NCBI GenBank assembly: GCA_902826335.1
Contig: CADEEL010000003.1
Location: 68,046-132,045, forward strand
DNA length: 64,000 nt
DNA from: an uncultured Alphaproteobacteria bacterium
Lineage (GTDB): Bacteria > Pseudomonadota > Alphaproteobacteria > Caulobacterales > Aquidulcibacteraceae
Reading direction: 5' to 3'
Shown: one piece after another, positions 55,104 through 64,000 of the stretch
Layout: each line of letters starts with the position of its first letter
Numbering within the stretch: position 1 is the first letter of the stretch
Translations under genes and position numbers: made by a program
Notes under the pieces: generated by a model
The model's database searches: none
The model's input: the letters and a program-made list of their open reading frames with translations, nothing else
Told to the model about the DNA's origin: nothing

Positions 55104-56258
55104 ATGGCCCGGATCATCGATGCGCCCCTGGTCGCCGATCGCGCCTGTGAACCGCGCCGCGCCGCCTGGGGGCCGCTGGACGCCGCGGCCCGCCGGGGCC
55201 TTTCCTTCACACCCGATGTGAAACGAGAAACCGACGCGCTTTACGAACAGGTCGAGCACGTTATCCCGCCCTTCGAATGGCCGGCCTATGCGCCGCTGAT
55301 CGCCGCGATCAACCGCCTGAAGCGTGAGAAGAACGCTGTGATCCTCGCGCACAATTACATGACCAGCGAGATTTTTTTCTGCGTCGGCGATTTTCGCGGC
55401 GATTCGCTGCAGCTCGCGCGCGAAGCGGCCGCCTGCACGGCGGATGTCATCGTCCAGGCCGGCGTTCACTTCATGGCCGAGACCTCGAAGATTCTCGCGC
55501 CGGATAAAAAGGTGCTCATCCCCGATCTGCGCGCCGGCTGCTCGCTCGCGGCCTCGATCACCGGCGAAGACGTGCGCCTCATCAAGGCGCGCTACCCCGG
55601 CGTTCCGGTCGTCACCTATGTGAACACCTCGGCCGAGGTGAAAGCCGAGAGCGACGTGACCTGCACTTCATCGAACGCGGTTCAGGTCTGCGAGTGGGCC
55701 GCCAAGGAATGGGGAAGTGACCGCGTCATTCTGATCCCGGACGAATTCCTGGCCAAGAACGTCGCGGCGATGACCAACCTGAAGATCATCGCCTGGCATG
55801 GGCGCTGCGAAGTGCATGAGCGCTTCACCGCCGAGGATGTCGCCGAATTGCGCGCCGCCCATCCGGGCCTTGTCGTGCTCGCTCACCCAGAATGCCCGCC
55901 GGACGTGATGGCTGTTGCTGATTACGCCGGCTCAACGGCGGCGTTGGCCCATTACGTGGAGAAGCGGAACCCCGCGAAGGTCGTGCTGCTCACAGAATGC
56001 TCAATGAGCGACAATGTCGCCGCCGCCGCGCCGCAAACGGACTTCATCCGCCCCTGCAATCTCTGCCCGCACATGAAGCGCATCACGCTCGAAGCGATCT
56101 ACGACGCGCTGGTCAATATGCGCCATGAAGTCACCATCGACGAAGACGTGCGTGTTCGCGCCAAACGCGCCATCGACCGCATGCTGGCGCTGCCGAAACA
56201 GCAAACGCCGCTCGACTTCGAGACAGGGCGCGCGCCGGCTGAGGTCGAACTTGTGTGA
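55104..56258 (+). CDS. nadA: Quinolinate synthase
   Basis: Condenses iminoaspartate with dihydroxyacetone phosphate to quinolinate in de novo NAD synthesis. The 384-residue protein has [45 protein letters not shown], and later cysteines in HPECPPDV and [11 protein letters not shown]; three of them (about Cys 150, 238, 328) match the [4Fe-4S] ligands. Start ATG at 55104 with AAGGAGG. First gene of the nad operon, under two palindromic operators. Confidence 0.96.
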   Translation: MARIIDAPLVADRACEPRRAAWGPLDAAARRGLSFTPDVKRETDALYEQVEHVIPPFEWPAYAPLIAAINRLKREKNAVILAHNYMTSEIFFCVGDFRGDSLQLAREAAACTADVIVQAGVHFMAETSKILAPDKKVLIPDLRAGCSLAASITGEDVRLIKARYPGVPVVTYVNTSAEVKAESDVTCTSSNAVQVCEWAAKEWGSDRVILIPDEFLAKNVAAMTNLKIIAWHGRCEVHERFTAEDVAELRAAHPGLVVLAHPECPPDVMAVADYAGSTAALAHYVEKRNPAKVVLLTECSMSDNVAAAAPQTDFIRPCNLCPHMKRITLEAIYDALVNMRHEVTIDEDVRVRAKRAIDRMLALPKQQTPLDFETGRAPAEVELV

Positions 56259-56260
56259 CG

Positions 56261-56361
56261 CACCCATCCCCGGATTAGCCGAAGGCGAAGTCCGGGACCC
56301 ATATCCGCGAGCGATGATGTTTGTGGGTCCCGGAATGCGCGGCGCGCATCCGGGAATGGGT
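56261..56361. repeat. Two-hairpin intergenic palindrome, family A copy 6
   Basis: Begins CACCCATCCCCGGATT and ends ATCCGGGAATGGGT. Unusually this copy lies inside an operon, between nadA and nadB, and the likely TTG start of nadB comes only about eight bases after it. Confidence 0.86.
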
Positions 56362-56368
56362 ATCGCCC

Positions 56369-57874
56369 TTGTCCGATACTGAATCCCTCCTCGTCATCGG
56401 CGCGGGGCTAGCGGGCCTCTTTCTTGCTTTGCAAGCCAAGCCGCGCCGCGTCATCATGCTCTCCCCCGCGCCCTTGGGCGAAGCTTCGGCCAGCGCGTGG
56501 GCGCAAGGCGGCCTCGCCGCGGCCTTGGCGCCAGACGACAATCCAGCCCTTCATGCCGAAGACACAATCAGGGCTGGCGCGGGCCTCGTCGATCCCGTCA
56601 TCGCGCGTTTGCTGGCCGAGGAAGGCCCCGCGCGCGTGCGCGATCTCATCGCGCTTGGCGTGCCGTTTGATCGCTCCGAGGACGGACAATTGGCCCAGAG
56701 CCTTGAGGCGGCCCATTCGCGCCCACGCGTTGTGCGCGTCTCGGGCGATCTCGCGGGCAAGGCGATCATGGATGCGCTCATCGCCGCCGCGCGCGCCGCC
56801 GATCACATAGAGATCCGCGAGGGCTTGGCCGCGCGTGCGCTTCTGCAAGATGCGGCGGGCCACGTGCGCGGCGCGGCGTGCCATGACGCATCCGGCGCGC
56901 GCATCGATATCGAAGCGGCCGAGACGATTCTCGCGACCGGCGGCGCGGGCGGGCTCTACGCCGTCACCACCAATCCAGCCGCCGCGCTCGGGCGGGGCCT
57001 GGCCATGGCGTACCGCGCGGGCGCGCTCATCGCCGATCCGGAATTCGTGCAATTTCACCCCACCGCCATCGACATCGGCGCCGATCCCGCGCCTTTGGCG
57101 ACCGAAGCCCTGCGCGGCGAAGGCGCGCGCCTCGTCAACCGCGCGGGCGATCACTTCGTCTCGGAGCTCGCCCCACGCGATGTCGTGGCGCGCGCCATCC
57201 ATGCCGAGCGGCGCGCCGGGCGCGGCGCCTTTCTCGATGCGCGCGCGGCGGTCGGCGTGCAATTCCCCGAGCATTTCCCCACCGTGTTCGCCGCCTGCCG
57301 CGCTGGCGGCATCGATCCGCGCACGGAGCTTATTCCCGTGGCCCCCGCCGCGCATTATCACATCGGCGGCGTCGCCTCCGATCTATGGGGCCGGGCCAGC
57401 ATTGAAGGATTATCCGTCGTCGGCGAATGCGCTTCGACCGGCGCGCATGGCGCCAATCGCCTCGCCTCCAATTCCCTGCTTGAAGCTGTCGTCTTCGCCC
57501 ACCGCATCGCCGTGCGCCTGCGCGACGCGCCGCCGCCGCCAAAAGATGGCGCGCTGAAAGCGGAGCTTCGCCCCGACCTGCCGGCCGATGCGCGCGCGCG
57601 GCTGCGCCGCATCATGCACGATGAGGTCGGTGTCGTGCGTACGGCCGAAGGCCTCACGCGCGCCCTGCGCGACATCGCCGCGCTTGCGCCGCCCAGCGCC
57701 GCGCCCGACGAACTGATCGCCGCGCGCTTGATCGCCGAAGCAGCCCTGGCGCGCGAGGAAAGCCGCGGCGCCCATTATCGCGCCGACTTTCCTGACAGCG
57801 CGCCGCCGCGCCGCACCTTTATGCACGCGTCCGCATCATCGAATGAAAGCGCCCGCAATGTCGCCACTGCCTGA
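56369..57874 (+). CDS. nadB: L-aspartate oxidase
   Basis: FAD-dependent oxidase that makes iminoaspartate for NadA. FAD-binding LVIGAGLAGLFLAL opens the 501-residue protein; GEASASAWAQGGLAAAL, then FQFHPTAIDIG and HYHIGGVASD (active-site Arg/His region) follow, with GECASTGAHGANRLASNSLLEA near the C-terminal FAD contact. The start is probably TTG at 56369, because upstream frames come from the palindrome; no ATG gives a better N terminus. The 3' end overlaps nadC by 32 bases. Confidence 0.93.
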   Translation: MSDTESLLVIGAGLAGLFLALQAKPRRVIMLSPAPLGEASASAWAQGGLAAALAPDDNPALHAEDTIRAGAGLVDPVIARLLAEEGPARVRDLIALGVPFDRSEDGQLAQSLEAAHSRPRVVRVSGDLAGKAIMDALIAAARAADHIEIREGLAARALLQDAAGHVRGAACHDASGARIDIEAAETILATGGAGGLYAVTTNPAAALGRGLAMAYRAGALIADPEFVQFHPTAIDIGADPAPLATEALRGEGARLVNRAGDHFVSELAPRDVVARAIHAERRAGRGAFLDARAAVGVQFPEHFPTVFAACRAGGIDPRTELIPVAPAAHYHIGGVASDLWGRASIEGLSVVGECASTGAHGANRLASNSLLEAVVFAHRIAVRLRDAPPPPKDGALKAELRPDLPADARARLRRIMHDEVGVVRTAEGLTRALRDIAALAPPSAAPDELIAARLIAEAALAREESRGAHYRADFPDSAPPRRTFMHASASSNESARNVATA

Positions 57875-58700
57875 CCTCATCATCGAGCCCATCGTGCGCC
57901 TCGCGCTCGCCGAGGATCTCGGCCGCGCCGGCGATGTGACCAGCCAGGCGATCATCACCGCCGATCTGCGCGCCGCTTTCATCGTGCGCGCCCGCGCGCC
58001 CGGCGTCGTCGCCGGGCTTGACGCCGCGGCGCTGACGGCGCGCCTTGTTGATCCCGCGCTCGCCTTCACCGCCAAGATCGAGGATGGCGCGCTGGTCGCC
58101 GCGCGCGATGTCATCGCCACGTTGAGCGGCCCGGCGCGCGCAATCCTCACCGCCGAACGCACAATGTTGAATTTTATCGGTCGCCTTTCTGGCGTCGCCA
58201 CGCTGACGCGCCGCTATGTCGATCTCGTCGCGGGAACGAAGGCGCGCATCGTCGCCACGCGCAAGACGACGCCTGGCCTGCGCGCGCTGGAGAAACACGC
58301 CGTGCTGAGCGGCGGCGGAGGCGCGCATCGCTACGGCCTTGATGATGCGATCCTCATCAAGGACAACCACATCGCCGCCGTCGGCGGCATTGCGCCGGCC
58401 ATGACGCGCGCCAAAGCAGCGTGCGGGCACTTGATGCGTATTGAAATTGAAGTCGATAGCCTCGCGCAATTGGAGGAGGCCGTGCGGTTCAGCCCCGATG
58501 TCATCCTCCTCGATAATTTCGCGATCGACGATCTCGCCCGCGCCGTCGCATTGATCGGCGGGCGCATTCCGCTTGAGGCGTCTGGCGGCGTGCGCCTCGA
58601 CACCGTGCGCGCCATCGCCGAAACTGGGGTCGATTACATCTCCGTCGGCGCCCTCACTCATTCCGCCCCCGCCCTCGACGTGGCGCTTGACGCGACTTGA
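57843..58700 (+). CDS. nadC: Nicotinate-nucleotide pyrophosphorylase (carboxylating)
   Basis: Quinolinate phosphoribosyltransferase, forming nicotinate mononucleotide. The 285-residue protein shows LAEDLGRAGDVTSQ, TVMLNFIGRLSG-type block ERTMLNFIGRLSGVATLT, ATRKTTPGLRALEKHAVLSGGG (phosphate binding), HRYGLDDAILIKDNHI and ASGGVRLDTVRAIAE. Start ATG at 57843; 57858 is an alternative. It completes the nadABC operon and is followed closely by an SDR gene. Confidence 0.96.
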   Translation: MKAPAMSPLPDLIIEPIVRLALAEDLGRAGDVTSQAIITADLRAAFIVRARAPGVVAGLDAAALTARLVDPALAFTAKIEDGALVAARDVIATLSGPARAILTAERTMLNFIGRLSGVATLTRRYVDLVAGTKARIVATRKTTPGLRALEKHAVLSGGGGAHRYGLDDAILIKDNHIAAVGGIAPAMTRAKAACGHLMRIEIEVDSLAQLEEAVRFSPDVILLDNFAIDDLARAVALIGGRIPLEASGGVRLDTVRAIAETGVDYISVGALTHSAPALDVALDAT

Positions 58701-58715
58701 CCGGAAAGACTTCAC

Positions 58716-59504
58716 ATGCCGATCGCGCCTAAGACCATCTTCATCACCGGCGCCGCCTCCGGCATCGGCCGCGCGGCAGCGAAATTATTTTCCGAACGCG
58801 GATGGTTTGTCGGCCTCTATGACGTGAACGAAGCAGGCATTGCCGAAACCGAGCAGGATATACCCCCCGCCCAGCGCACGCGCGGCGTGTTCGATGTGCG
58901 GGACGCCGCGGCATGGAAGCAGGCTGTCGCGCAATTCGGGCAGGCGACCGGCGGGCGCATGGACGTTTTGTTCAACAATGCCGGCATCGGCCGGCATGGC
59001 TGTTTTGAAGATGTCTCCGAAGCCGATTCCGCTTTGATGATCGACATAAACTTGAAGGGCGTGGTCAACGGAATCTATGCCGCGCTGCCTTTGCTGATCG
59101 CAACCAAGGGCCGCGTCATCAACACCGCCTCCGCCGCGAGCCTCTATGGTCCGCCGCAACTGGCCATTTATGGCGCGACCAAATTCGCCGTACGCGGATT
59201 AACCGAGGCGCTCGACATTGAATTCGCGCGCCATGGCGTGCGCGCCGTCTGCCTCATTCCCTGGTTTGTCGAAACGCCAATTCTCGATATGCCGAGCGCG
59301 GGCTCGAACCGCGTCATGCGCGACGCGCTCAACGAACTGAAAGTCTATCCCGTTTCGCTCGCCGCCGAGGGCGTGTGGAAAGCGGCGCACACGGATGATC
59401 TCACGATCATCGTCGGCCAGGCCGCGAAGGATTTGAATTTCGCCGCGCGCTTCATGCCAGGCGCGGTGCGCCGGCGGCTCAAGCGCAATATGAAAAACCG
59501 CTAA
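58716..59504 (+). CDS. SDR family oxidoreductase
   Basis: A 262-residue NAD(P)-dependent short-chain dehydrogenase. Cofactor motif ITGAASGIGRAAAKLF and NNAGIG, catalytic Ser in INTASAASLYG and Tyr-x-x-x-Lys in YGATK are present. GGAAAGA ribosome binding site precedes ATG 58716, 16 bases after nadC, so it is co-transcribed with the nad genes. The substrate is unknown. Confidence 0.93.
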   Translation: MPIAPKTIFITGAASGIGRAAAKLFSERGWFVGLYDVNEAGIAETEQDIPPAQRTRGVFDVRDAAAWKQAVAQFGQATGGRMDVLFNNAGIGRHGCFEDVSEADSALMIDINLKGVVNGIYAALPLLIATKGRVINTASAASLYGPPQLAIYGATKFAVRGLTEALDIEFARHGVRAVCLIPWFVETPILDMPSAGSNRVMRDALNELKVYPVSLAAEGVWKAAHTDDLTIIVGQAAKDLNFAARFMPGAVRRRLKRNMKNR

Positions 59505-60547
59505 GTCGCGACTTCGATCGCCGCCTGGGGATCGACGCTTGGCGGCGCGGCCGCCTCGATGGCGCCCTCGACCGGCGCTGCCGCGTCCACGGGCTCGCCG
59601 GCCTCTGGCGCTTCGGCCGGCTCACGAAGCTCTCGTGACTCAAGGGGCGCTTCGAGCGGCGCCGCGGCGTCGCTGGGCGCTGGGCCCGCGCGCCGGTGCG
59701 CGATACGCGCCAGCACCGCCCGCTCCGCCTGGTTGGGGAAGCGATAGAAGATGTGATCGCCCACGCGGGTGGTCTCCACCAGGCTGGCGTTCCACACCGG
59801 ATCGACCGCGTTCGTGTGATAGTGCGTGGCCCGGCCTGTCACCTGCCGCGTATAGCCGAGCATCACCTGGGCGGCGATGTTCTGCGCCCGATCCCAGCCG
59901 CGCCCGTGCGGGCGCGCGTCAAGCGAGCCATCGCACGTGAAGGTGAATTGGCATCCGTTCGAGCGTTCGTGCCCTTGATAGACGACGCCGCACACGCTGT
60001 TGGGATAATGGGCCGAGGCGACGCGGTTCATCACCACCTCCGCCACCGCCACTTGCCCGCGATAGGATTCGCCCCGCGCCTCATAATAGATCGCTTGGGC
60101 AAGGCAGCCGAGCTCGCGCTGGTTGAGCGTTTCCGGCCCCAGCGAACGGCGCAGCGCCGGCGCGGGCGCCAACGGCCCCCGCAGCGCGGCGTGCACGAGC
60201 ATCGCGCGCCGATCCGTGGAATCAGTGAGCATGAAGGCCGAGCCGCGCGCGCGCAGCCCATCTGTGCTGCGCAGCGACGCCAGTTCGATCCGCGCCGCTG
60301 GGGCGAAATCCTCGCCGCCGACCTGCGCTTGCATCCGCGCCTGAAACGCCATCTGGCGCGCCGCCCACTCGGCGCCTTCGCGCTGTTCGGCAGCCCGATG
60401 CCCGATCGCCGGCATGGCCACGGCGGCCGCGGCGATGCACGCCATCGCGGCCGCGCCTTGGCGCAGCGCCTGAGGATTGCGCTCTAACTCAACCATGAAA
60501 TCGGTCCGCAACGTCCCGATGAAGGTCGTCAATCGCCGCCAGAACAT
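59501..60547 (-). CDS. Cell-wall hydrolase of the SleB/CwlJ type
   Basis: A 348-residue protein with a membrane-anchoring N-terminal helix (AAAMACIAAAAVAMPAIG). The Hydrolase_2 domain has LAQAIYYEARGESYRGQVAV (catalytic Glu), EVVMNRVASAHYPNSVCGVV, QGHERSNGCQFTFTCDG, and ATHYHTNAVDPVW, like SleB and CwlJ peptidoglycan hydrolases. The C-terminal about 75 residues are a low-complexity glutamate/alanine/proline tail. It converges with the SDR gene, overlapping by four bases. Confidence 0.88.
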   Translation of the reverse strand: MFWRRLTTFIGTLRTDFMVELERNPQALRQGAAAMACIAAAAVAMPAIGHRAAEQREGAEWAARQMAFQARMQAQVGGEDFAPAARIELASLRSTDGLRARGSAFMLTDSTDRRAMLVHAALRGPLAPAPALRRSLGPETLNQRELGCLAQAIYYEARGESYRGQVAVAEVVMNRVASAHYPNSVCGVVYQGHERSNGCQFTFTCDGSLDARPHGRGWDRAQNIAAQVMLGYTRQVTGRATHYHTNAVDPVWNASLVETTRVGDHIFYRFPNQAERAVLARIAHRRAGPAPSDAAAPLEAPLESRELREPAEAPEAGEPVDAAAPVEGAIEAAAPPSVDPQAAIEVAT

Positions 60548-60857
60548 ACCAAAATCCCTAAGAGCAGCTTAATCATGCTGAGAATTCAGCTGACTAGCCC
60601 CAATAGTCGCCAAAGAATTGTCCGGCCTTGTCCTCCCTGCTCATCATGGCCGATGGCAGGGCGCACATACATCCCCCGCGCCTACGGGGCGATTCACATT
60701 TTGTTAATACCTTGGACCGGGCCTCGAAATCTTCCCTTGTCTGTGCGGCCGAGCGCCACACGCCTGGCCGTCCCTTGCGAGGAGCTTGCCAAGCCCTCGG
60801 CCCGCGGGCCTACGGGCCTACGGGCCGGCGCCATTCTCCCGCCTGGGGAAGGCTCAG
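60548..60857. other. Spacer between cell-wall hydrolase and ppdK
   Basis: About 310 bases with no convincing gene. It contains a three-unit direct repeat of GCCTACGG near 60807-60830 and must carry the promoter of the minus-strand cell-wall hydrolase gene. I see nothing else in it. Confidence 0.35.
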
Positions 60858-63593
60858 CTAGGCCGTGGACGCAAGGCTCCCCTGCCCGTCGGGGGTTGAC
60901 TGCAGCGCCGCATGGGCCGCCGCGAGCCGCGCGATGGGGACTCGGAAGGGCGAGCAGGACACATAATCGAGCCCCACCCGGTGGCAGAACGCCACCGACG
61001 CCGGCTCCCCCCCGTGCTCACCGCACAGGCCAAGCTTGAGCCCGGCCTTGGCCCCGCGCCCGCGCGCCACGGCGATCTCCACCAATTCCCCGACGCCCGC
61101 CTGATCAAGCGAAACGAACGGGTCCTTGGCGAACAGGCCAAGCTCCACATAGCGCGCCAGGAAGGCGCCGGAATCGTCCCGCGAGAGCCCGAGCGCGGAC
61201 TGCGTGAGGTCATTCGTACCGAACGAGAAGAAATCCGCCTCGGCGGCGATCTCGCCGGCGCGCAGCGCCGCGCGCGGCAATTCGATCATCGTGCCCACCT
61301 GATAGGCGAGGCCAGTCCCGGCATCGGTCCCGGCATCGGTCCCGGCTTCAGTCCCGGCTTCGGTCCCGGCCGCCGCCGCGACCGCCGCGATGCGCGCGCG
61401 GATGAACGCCAGCTCCCCGGCGGTGACCACGAACGGAACCATGATCTCGATCGCGGGGACGACGCCCGTCTCGGCCTGCACTTCGCCCGCCGCCTCGAAG
61501 ATCGCCCGCGCCTGCATTTCGTAGATTTCCGGATAGACGATCGCCAGCCGGCAACCGCGAAAGCCCAGCATCGGATTCACTTCCGCGAGCGCGCGCGCCC
61601 GCGCCAGTAGCGCCTTGGCGTCGATCCCCGTCGCGGCGGCGACGTCCGCGCACTCGGCTTCCGTGTGCGGCAAGAATTCGTGCAGCGGCGGATCGAGGAG
61701 GCGGATCGTCACCGGCCGCGCGCCCATGACCTTGAACATGCCGATGAAATCCGCCCGCTGAAACGGCAACAGCTTGGCCAGCGCCGCCACCCGCGCCTCG
61801 GCCCGTTCGGCCAGGATCATTTCGCGCACCGCCGCGATGCGCTCGGGGGCGAAGAACATGTGCTCCGTGCGGCACAGGCCCACGCCCTCGGCCCCGAATT
61901 TGAGCGCGCTGACGGCGTCCTCCGGGCTATCGGCGTTGGCGCGCACTTTGAGTTTACGCGCGCCGTCCGCCCAGCTCATCAGCGCCGCGAACTCCCCCGT
62001 CAGCGCCGGTTCGCTCATCTCCACCGCGCCGAGCAGCACCTGCCCCGCCGCCCCGTCGACCGTGATCACATCGCCCTTGGCCACCACGCGACCACGCACC
62101 GTGAGCGTTTCGGCCGCCCGGTCGATGCGCAGATCGGTGGCCCCGCACACGCACGGGCGCCCCATGCCGCGCGCCACCACGGCGGCGTGGCTGGTCATGC
62201 CGCCGCGCGCGGTGACGATAGCCTTCGCCGCATGCATGCCATGGATGTCTTCCGGGCTGGTCTCCTCGCGCACCAGAATGACCGCCTCCCCGCGCGCCGC
62301 CCATTGCTCGGCTTCGTCCGAATCGAACACCACCTTGCCCACCGCCGCGCCGGGCGAGGCCGGCAGGCCGGTTACAAGAATGTCGCGCGCCGCGCCCGCC
62401 GCGATGGTGGGATGCAACAGCTGATCGAGCGAAGCGGGATCGATGCGCAGCACCGCCTCGTCGCGGCTGATGAGGCCCTCCTCGGCCATGTCCACCGCGA
62501 TCTTCAGCGCCGCGCGCGTCGTGCGCTTGCCCGCGCGCGTCTGCAGCATGAAGAGCCGCCCACGTTCGACCGTGAATTCGACGTCCTGCATGTCGCGGTA
62601 GTGCGTCTCGAGTTTTTGGTACGCCGCCGTCAGCTCGCCAAAGACGCCCGGCATCGCCTCTTCGAGCGACAGCCCCTTATCCCCCATCGCTTCGCGCGCC
62701 GCGCGCGTCAGCGGCTTGGGCGTGCGGATGCCGGCGACCACATCCTCGCCCTGCGCATTGATCAGATATTCGCCGAAGAAGCGCTTGGCGCCAGTGGAGG
62801 GATCGCGCGTGAACGCCACGCCCGTGGCGCAATCTTCGCCCAGATTGCCGAACACCATGGCCTGCACATTGACGGCCGTGCCCCAGCTTTCCGGAATGTC
62901 GTGCAGCCGGCGATAGACCTTGGCGCGGTCGTTCATCCAGCTTGCGAACACCGCCGAGACGGCGCCCCAGAGCTGGTCCATCGGATCGGTCGGAAACGGC
63001 GCCCCCTGCTTGCGCGCCAGCGCAGTCTTGTAGAGGCCCACCACTTCGGCCCAATCCTCGCCGCTGAGTTCGGTGTCATAGGCAAAGCCGCGCTCGTCCT
63101 TGAGCGCGCCGAGCGCATCCTCGAACACGCCCGGATCGACGCCGAGAACCACATGGGAATACATCTGAATGAAGCGCCGGTAGGAATCGTAGGCGAAGCG
63201 CTTATCGCCCGTCGCGGCCGCCAGGCCCGCCGCCGTCTCGTCATTGAGGCCGAGATTGAGCACCGTATCCATCATGCCGGGCATCGAGGCGCGCGCGCCG
63301 GACCGCACCGAGAGCAGCAACGGATTGGCGCCATCGCCGAACGCCTTGCCGGTGGCGCGCTCGAGCCCCTTGAGCGCTTCGGCCACGGCCTCTTTCAGCC
63401 CCTCGGGATAGGTGCGCCCTTGCGCGTAAAAGCGTGTGCACACCTCGGTGGTCAGCGTAAAGCCGGGCGGCACGGGCAAGCCGAGCTTGGCCATTTCCGC
63501 GAGATTGGCGCCCTTGCCGCCCAACAGCGCCTTCATCGACGCATCGCCATCCGCGCCCGCCGGCCCGAACGCATATACAAATTGGGTGGTCAT
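60858..63593 (-). CDS. ppdK: Pyruvate, phosphate dikinase
   Basis: Interconverts pyruvate, ATP and phosphate with PEP, AMP and pyrophosphate. The 911-residue protein has the ATP-grasp N-terminal domain (GGKGANLAEM, SVRSGARASMPGMMDT), the phospho-histidine domain (ARGGMTSHAAVVARGMGRPC, the His being the phosphate carrier) and the TIM barrel with GLCGEHGGEP. In the barrel a GTEAGTEAGTDAGTDAGTG stretch is a five-unit repeat. Start ATG ending at 63593 has a weak ribosome binding site; a longer in-frame upstream frame runs through a palindrome and is not used. Confidence 0.96.
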   Translation of the reverse strand: MTTQFVYAFGPAGADGDASMKALLGGKGANLAEMAKLGLPVPPGFTLTTEVCTRFYAQGRTYPEGLKEAVAEALKGLERATGKAFGDGANPLLLSVRSGARASMPGMMDTVLNLGLNDETAAGLAAATGDKRFAYDSYRRFIQMYSHVVLGVDPGVFEDALGALKDERGFAYDTELSGEDWAEVVGLYKTALARKQGAPFPTDPMDQLWGAVSAVFASWMNDRAKVYRRLHDIPESWGTAVNVQAMVFGNLGEDCATGVAFTRDPSTGAKRFFGEYLINAQGEDVVAGIRTPKPLTRAAREAMGDKGLSLEEAMPGVFGELTAAYQKLETHYRDMQDVEFTVERGRLFMLQTRAGKRTTRAALKIAVDMAEEGLISRDEAVLRIDPASLDQLLHPTIAAGAARDILVTGLPASPGAAVGKVVFDSDEAEQWAARGEAVILVREETSPEDIHGMHAAKAIVTARGGMTSHAAVVARGMGRPCVCGATDLRIDRAAETLTVRGRVVAKGDVITVDGAAGQVLLGAVEMSEPALTGEFAALMSWADGARKLKVRANADSPEDAVSALKFGAEGVGLCRTEHMFFAPERIAAVREMILAERAEARVAALAKLLPFQRADFIGMFKVMGARPVTIRLLDPPLHEFLPHTEAECADVAAATGIDAKALLARARALAEVNPMLGFRGCRLAIVYPEIYEMQARAIFEAAGEVQAETGVVPAIEIMVPFVVTAGELAFIRARIAAVAAAAGTEAGTEAGTDAGTDAGTGLAYQVGTMIELPRAALRAGEIAAEADFFSFGTNDLTQSALGLSRDDSGAFLARYVELGLFAKDPFVSLDQAGVGELVEIAVARGRGAKAGLKLGLCGEHGGEPASVAFCHRVGLDYVSCSPFRVPIARLAAAHAALQSTPDGQGSLASTA
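61312..61370. repeat. 12-bp tandem repeat inside ppdK
   Basis: Nearly five imperfect copies of GGTCCCGGCATC/TTC encode the GTEA/GTDA run in a surface loop. A unit of 12 bases keeps the frame, so copy number can vary without destroying the protein. Confidence 0.75.
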
Positions 63594-63655
63594 TTCGTAT
63601 CCATGTGCGCGCTCATCAGCCAAAACGAGAGCCTGATCTTTTCTGATTGAAACAC

Positions 63656-63801
63656 CACCCATTCCCGGGACGTTGCCCCCGGGTCCGGCCGTAGGCCGGC
63701 CCGAGGATAAACTCCGCAACGGGACCGGGACCCATAAACACAAGCCGTCGGTGTTTATAGGCCCCGGACTTGGCGCTCGCGCGCCAATCCGGGGATGGGT
63801 G
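63656..63801. repeat. Two-hairpin intergenic palindrome, family A copy 7 (long)
   Basis: The longest copy: begins CACCCATTCCCGGGA, has an extra CGGCCGTAGGCCGG hairpin, and ends ATCCGGGGATGGGTG. Outer flanks GATTGAAACACC and GATGAAGCGATTCAATC form a further inverted repeat. It lies in the leader of ppdK. Confidence 0.85.
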
Positions 63802-64000
63802 ATGAAGCGATTCAATCAAGGATGATTGCCCTCAAGTGCTCACCCCCTCCCCTACGAGGGGAGGGGGTATGGGGTGGGGTGTGACCGCAACATATGCAGC
63901 CTCGTGCGCGGCGCGGGAAGCGCGGGCATGATGCGCCGCGCGACATGCGTCACACGACGCCTATCATCGGCCTCCGTGGGTCGATGCGCCTTACGCCCAT
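63802..64000. other. Right-edge spacer with CCCTCCCC hairpin
   Basis: No gene is recognised in this edge. It contains a hairpin around ACCCCCTCCCC and GGGGAGGGGGT (63841-63866) resembling the 7.45-kb element, and otherwise nothing I can assign. Confidence 0.4.

Noticed and set aside
60575..61039. Plus-strand frame of 154 codons over the ppdK 3' end
   Set aside because: Low-complexity, arginine/proline-rich and antisense to ppdK; a compositional shadow.
61665..63650. 661-codon frame antisense to ppdK
   Set aside because: High-GC antisense shadow with histidine/arginine-rich composition and no motif; ppdK on the opposite strand is certain.

Overview
The window is high-GC chromosomal DNA (roughly two thirds G+C by eye) with dense, short-spaced genes on both strands. 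Gene content points to an alphaproteobacterium, possibly of the Caulobacterales/Hyphomonadaceae or a nearby order. Evidence: a 1,622-residue NAD-dependent glutamate dehydrogenase of the type Caulobacter calls GdhZ, an rsmB-rpe-heparinase-like-purH run, nadABC behind palindromic operators, obgE and proB as near neighbours, and palindromic intergenic repeats. No rRNA gene is present, so the order is an inference.

Layout. 1-7.3 kb: peptide-type ABC ATPase, iron alcohol dehydrogenase, and a minus-strand operon of a lipoprotein S8 protease, a small protein resembling the protease's own prodomain, and an alpha/beta hydrolase. 7.3-15 kb: repeat-rich spacers, an MHS-type transporter, HlyIII, three exported or lipid-anchored proteins, argG, and a decayed argG 3' fragment. 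15-25 kb: MpaB-like oxygenase, a CopG/ParE-type toxin-antitoxin pair, kup, htpX, rsmB, a second toxin-antitoxin pair (RelE/HTH, toxin first), rpe and a heparinase-like gene. 25-38.6 kb: purH, two small enzymes, the giant glutamate dehydrogenase, tRNA-Ser(CGA), a hybrid histidine kinase and an AceE/transketolase-like enzyme. 38.6-41.2 kb: an accessory scar holding a REP-associated tyrosine transposase (RAYT), the C-terminal end of a nuclease toxin, its intact YezG-like immunity gene, and a frameshifted RHS remnant. 41.2-51.7 kb: obgE, proB, a crotonase/haloalkane dehalogenase/pyrophosphatase/hotdog operon, thiolase plus redoxin, and an ArsR regulator with two SRPBCC genes. 51.7-64 kb: two membrane proteins sharing a C-terminal motif, mltA, nadA-nadB-nadC, an SDR, a SleB-type cell-wall hydrolase and ppdK.

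How it works together. Most of the window is housekeeping: arginine, proline, purine and NAD synthesis, glutamate catabolism, PEP/pyruvate conversion, potassium uptake, ribosome maturation and cell-wall turnover. The unusual layer is in the spacers. Seven copies of a ~105-bp two-hairpin palindrome lie between genes, two copies of a second two-hairpin element show compensatory base changes, and further hairpin elements lie between convergent genes. These are candidate mobile or terminator elements, and the RAYT at 38.7-39.3 kb is a candidate mobiliser. The best leads are the two-hairpin elements with their possible transposase, the eroded RHS toxin/immunity island, the protease with a stand-alone prodomain-like partner, and the paired membrane proteins with a shared tail.
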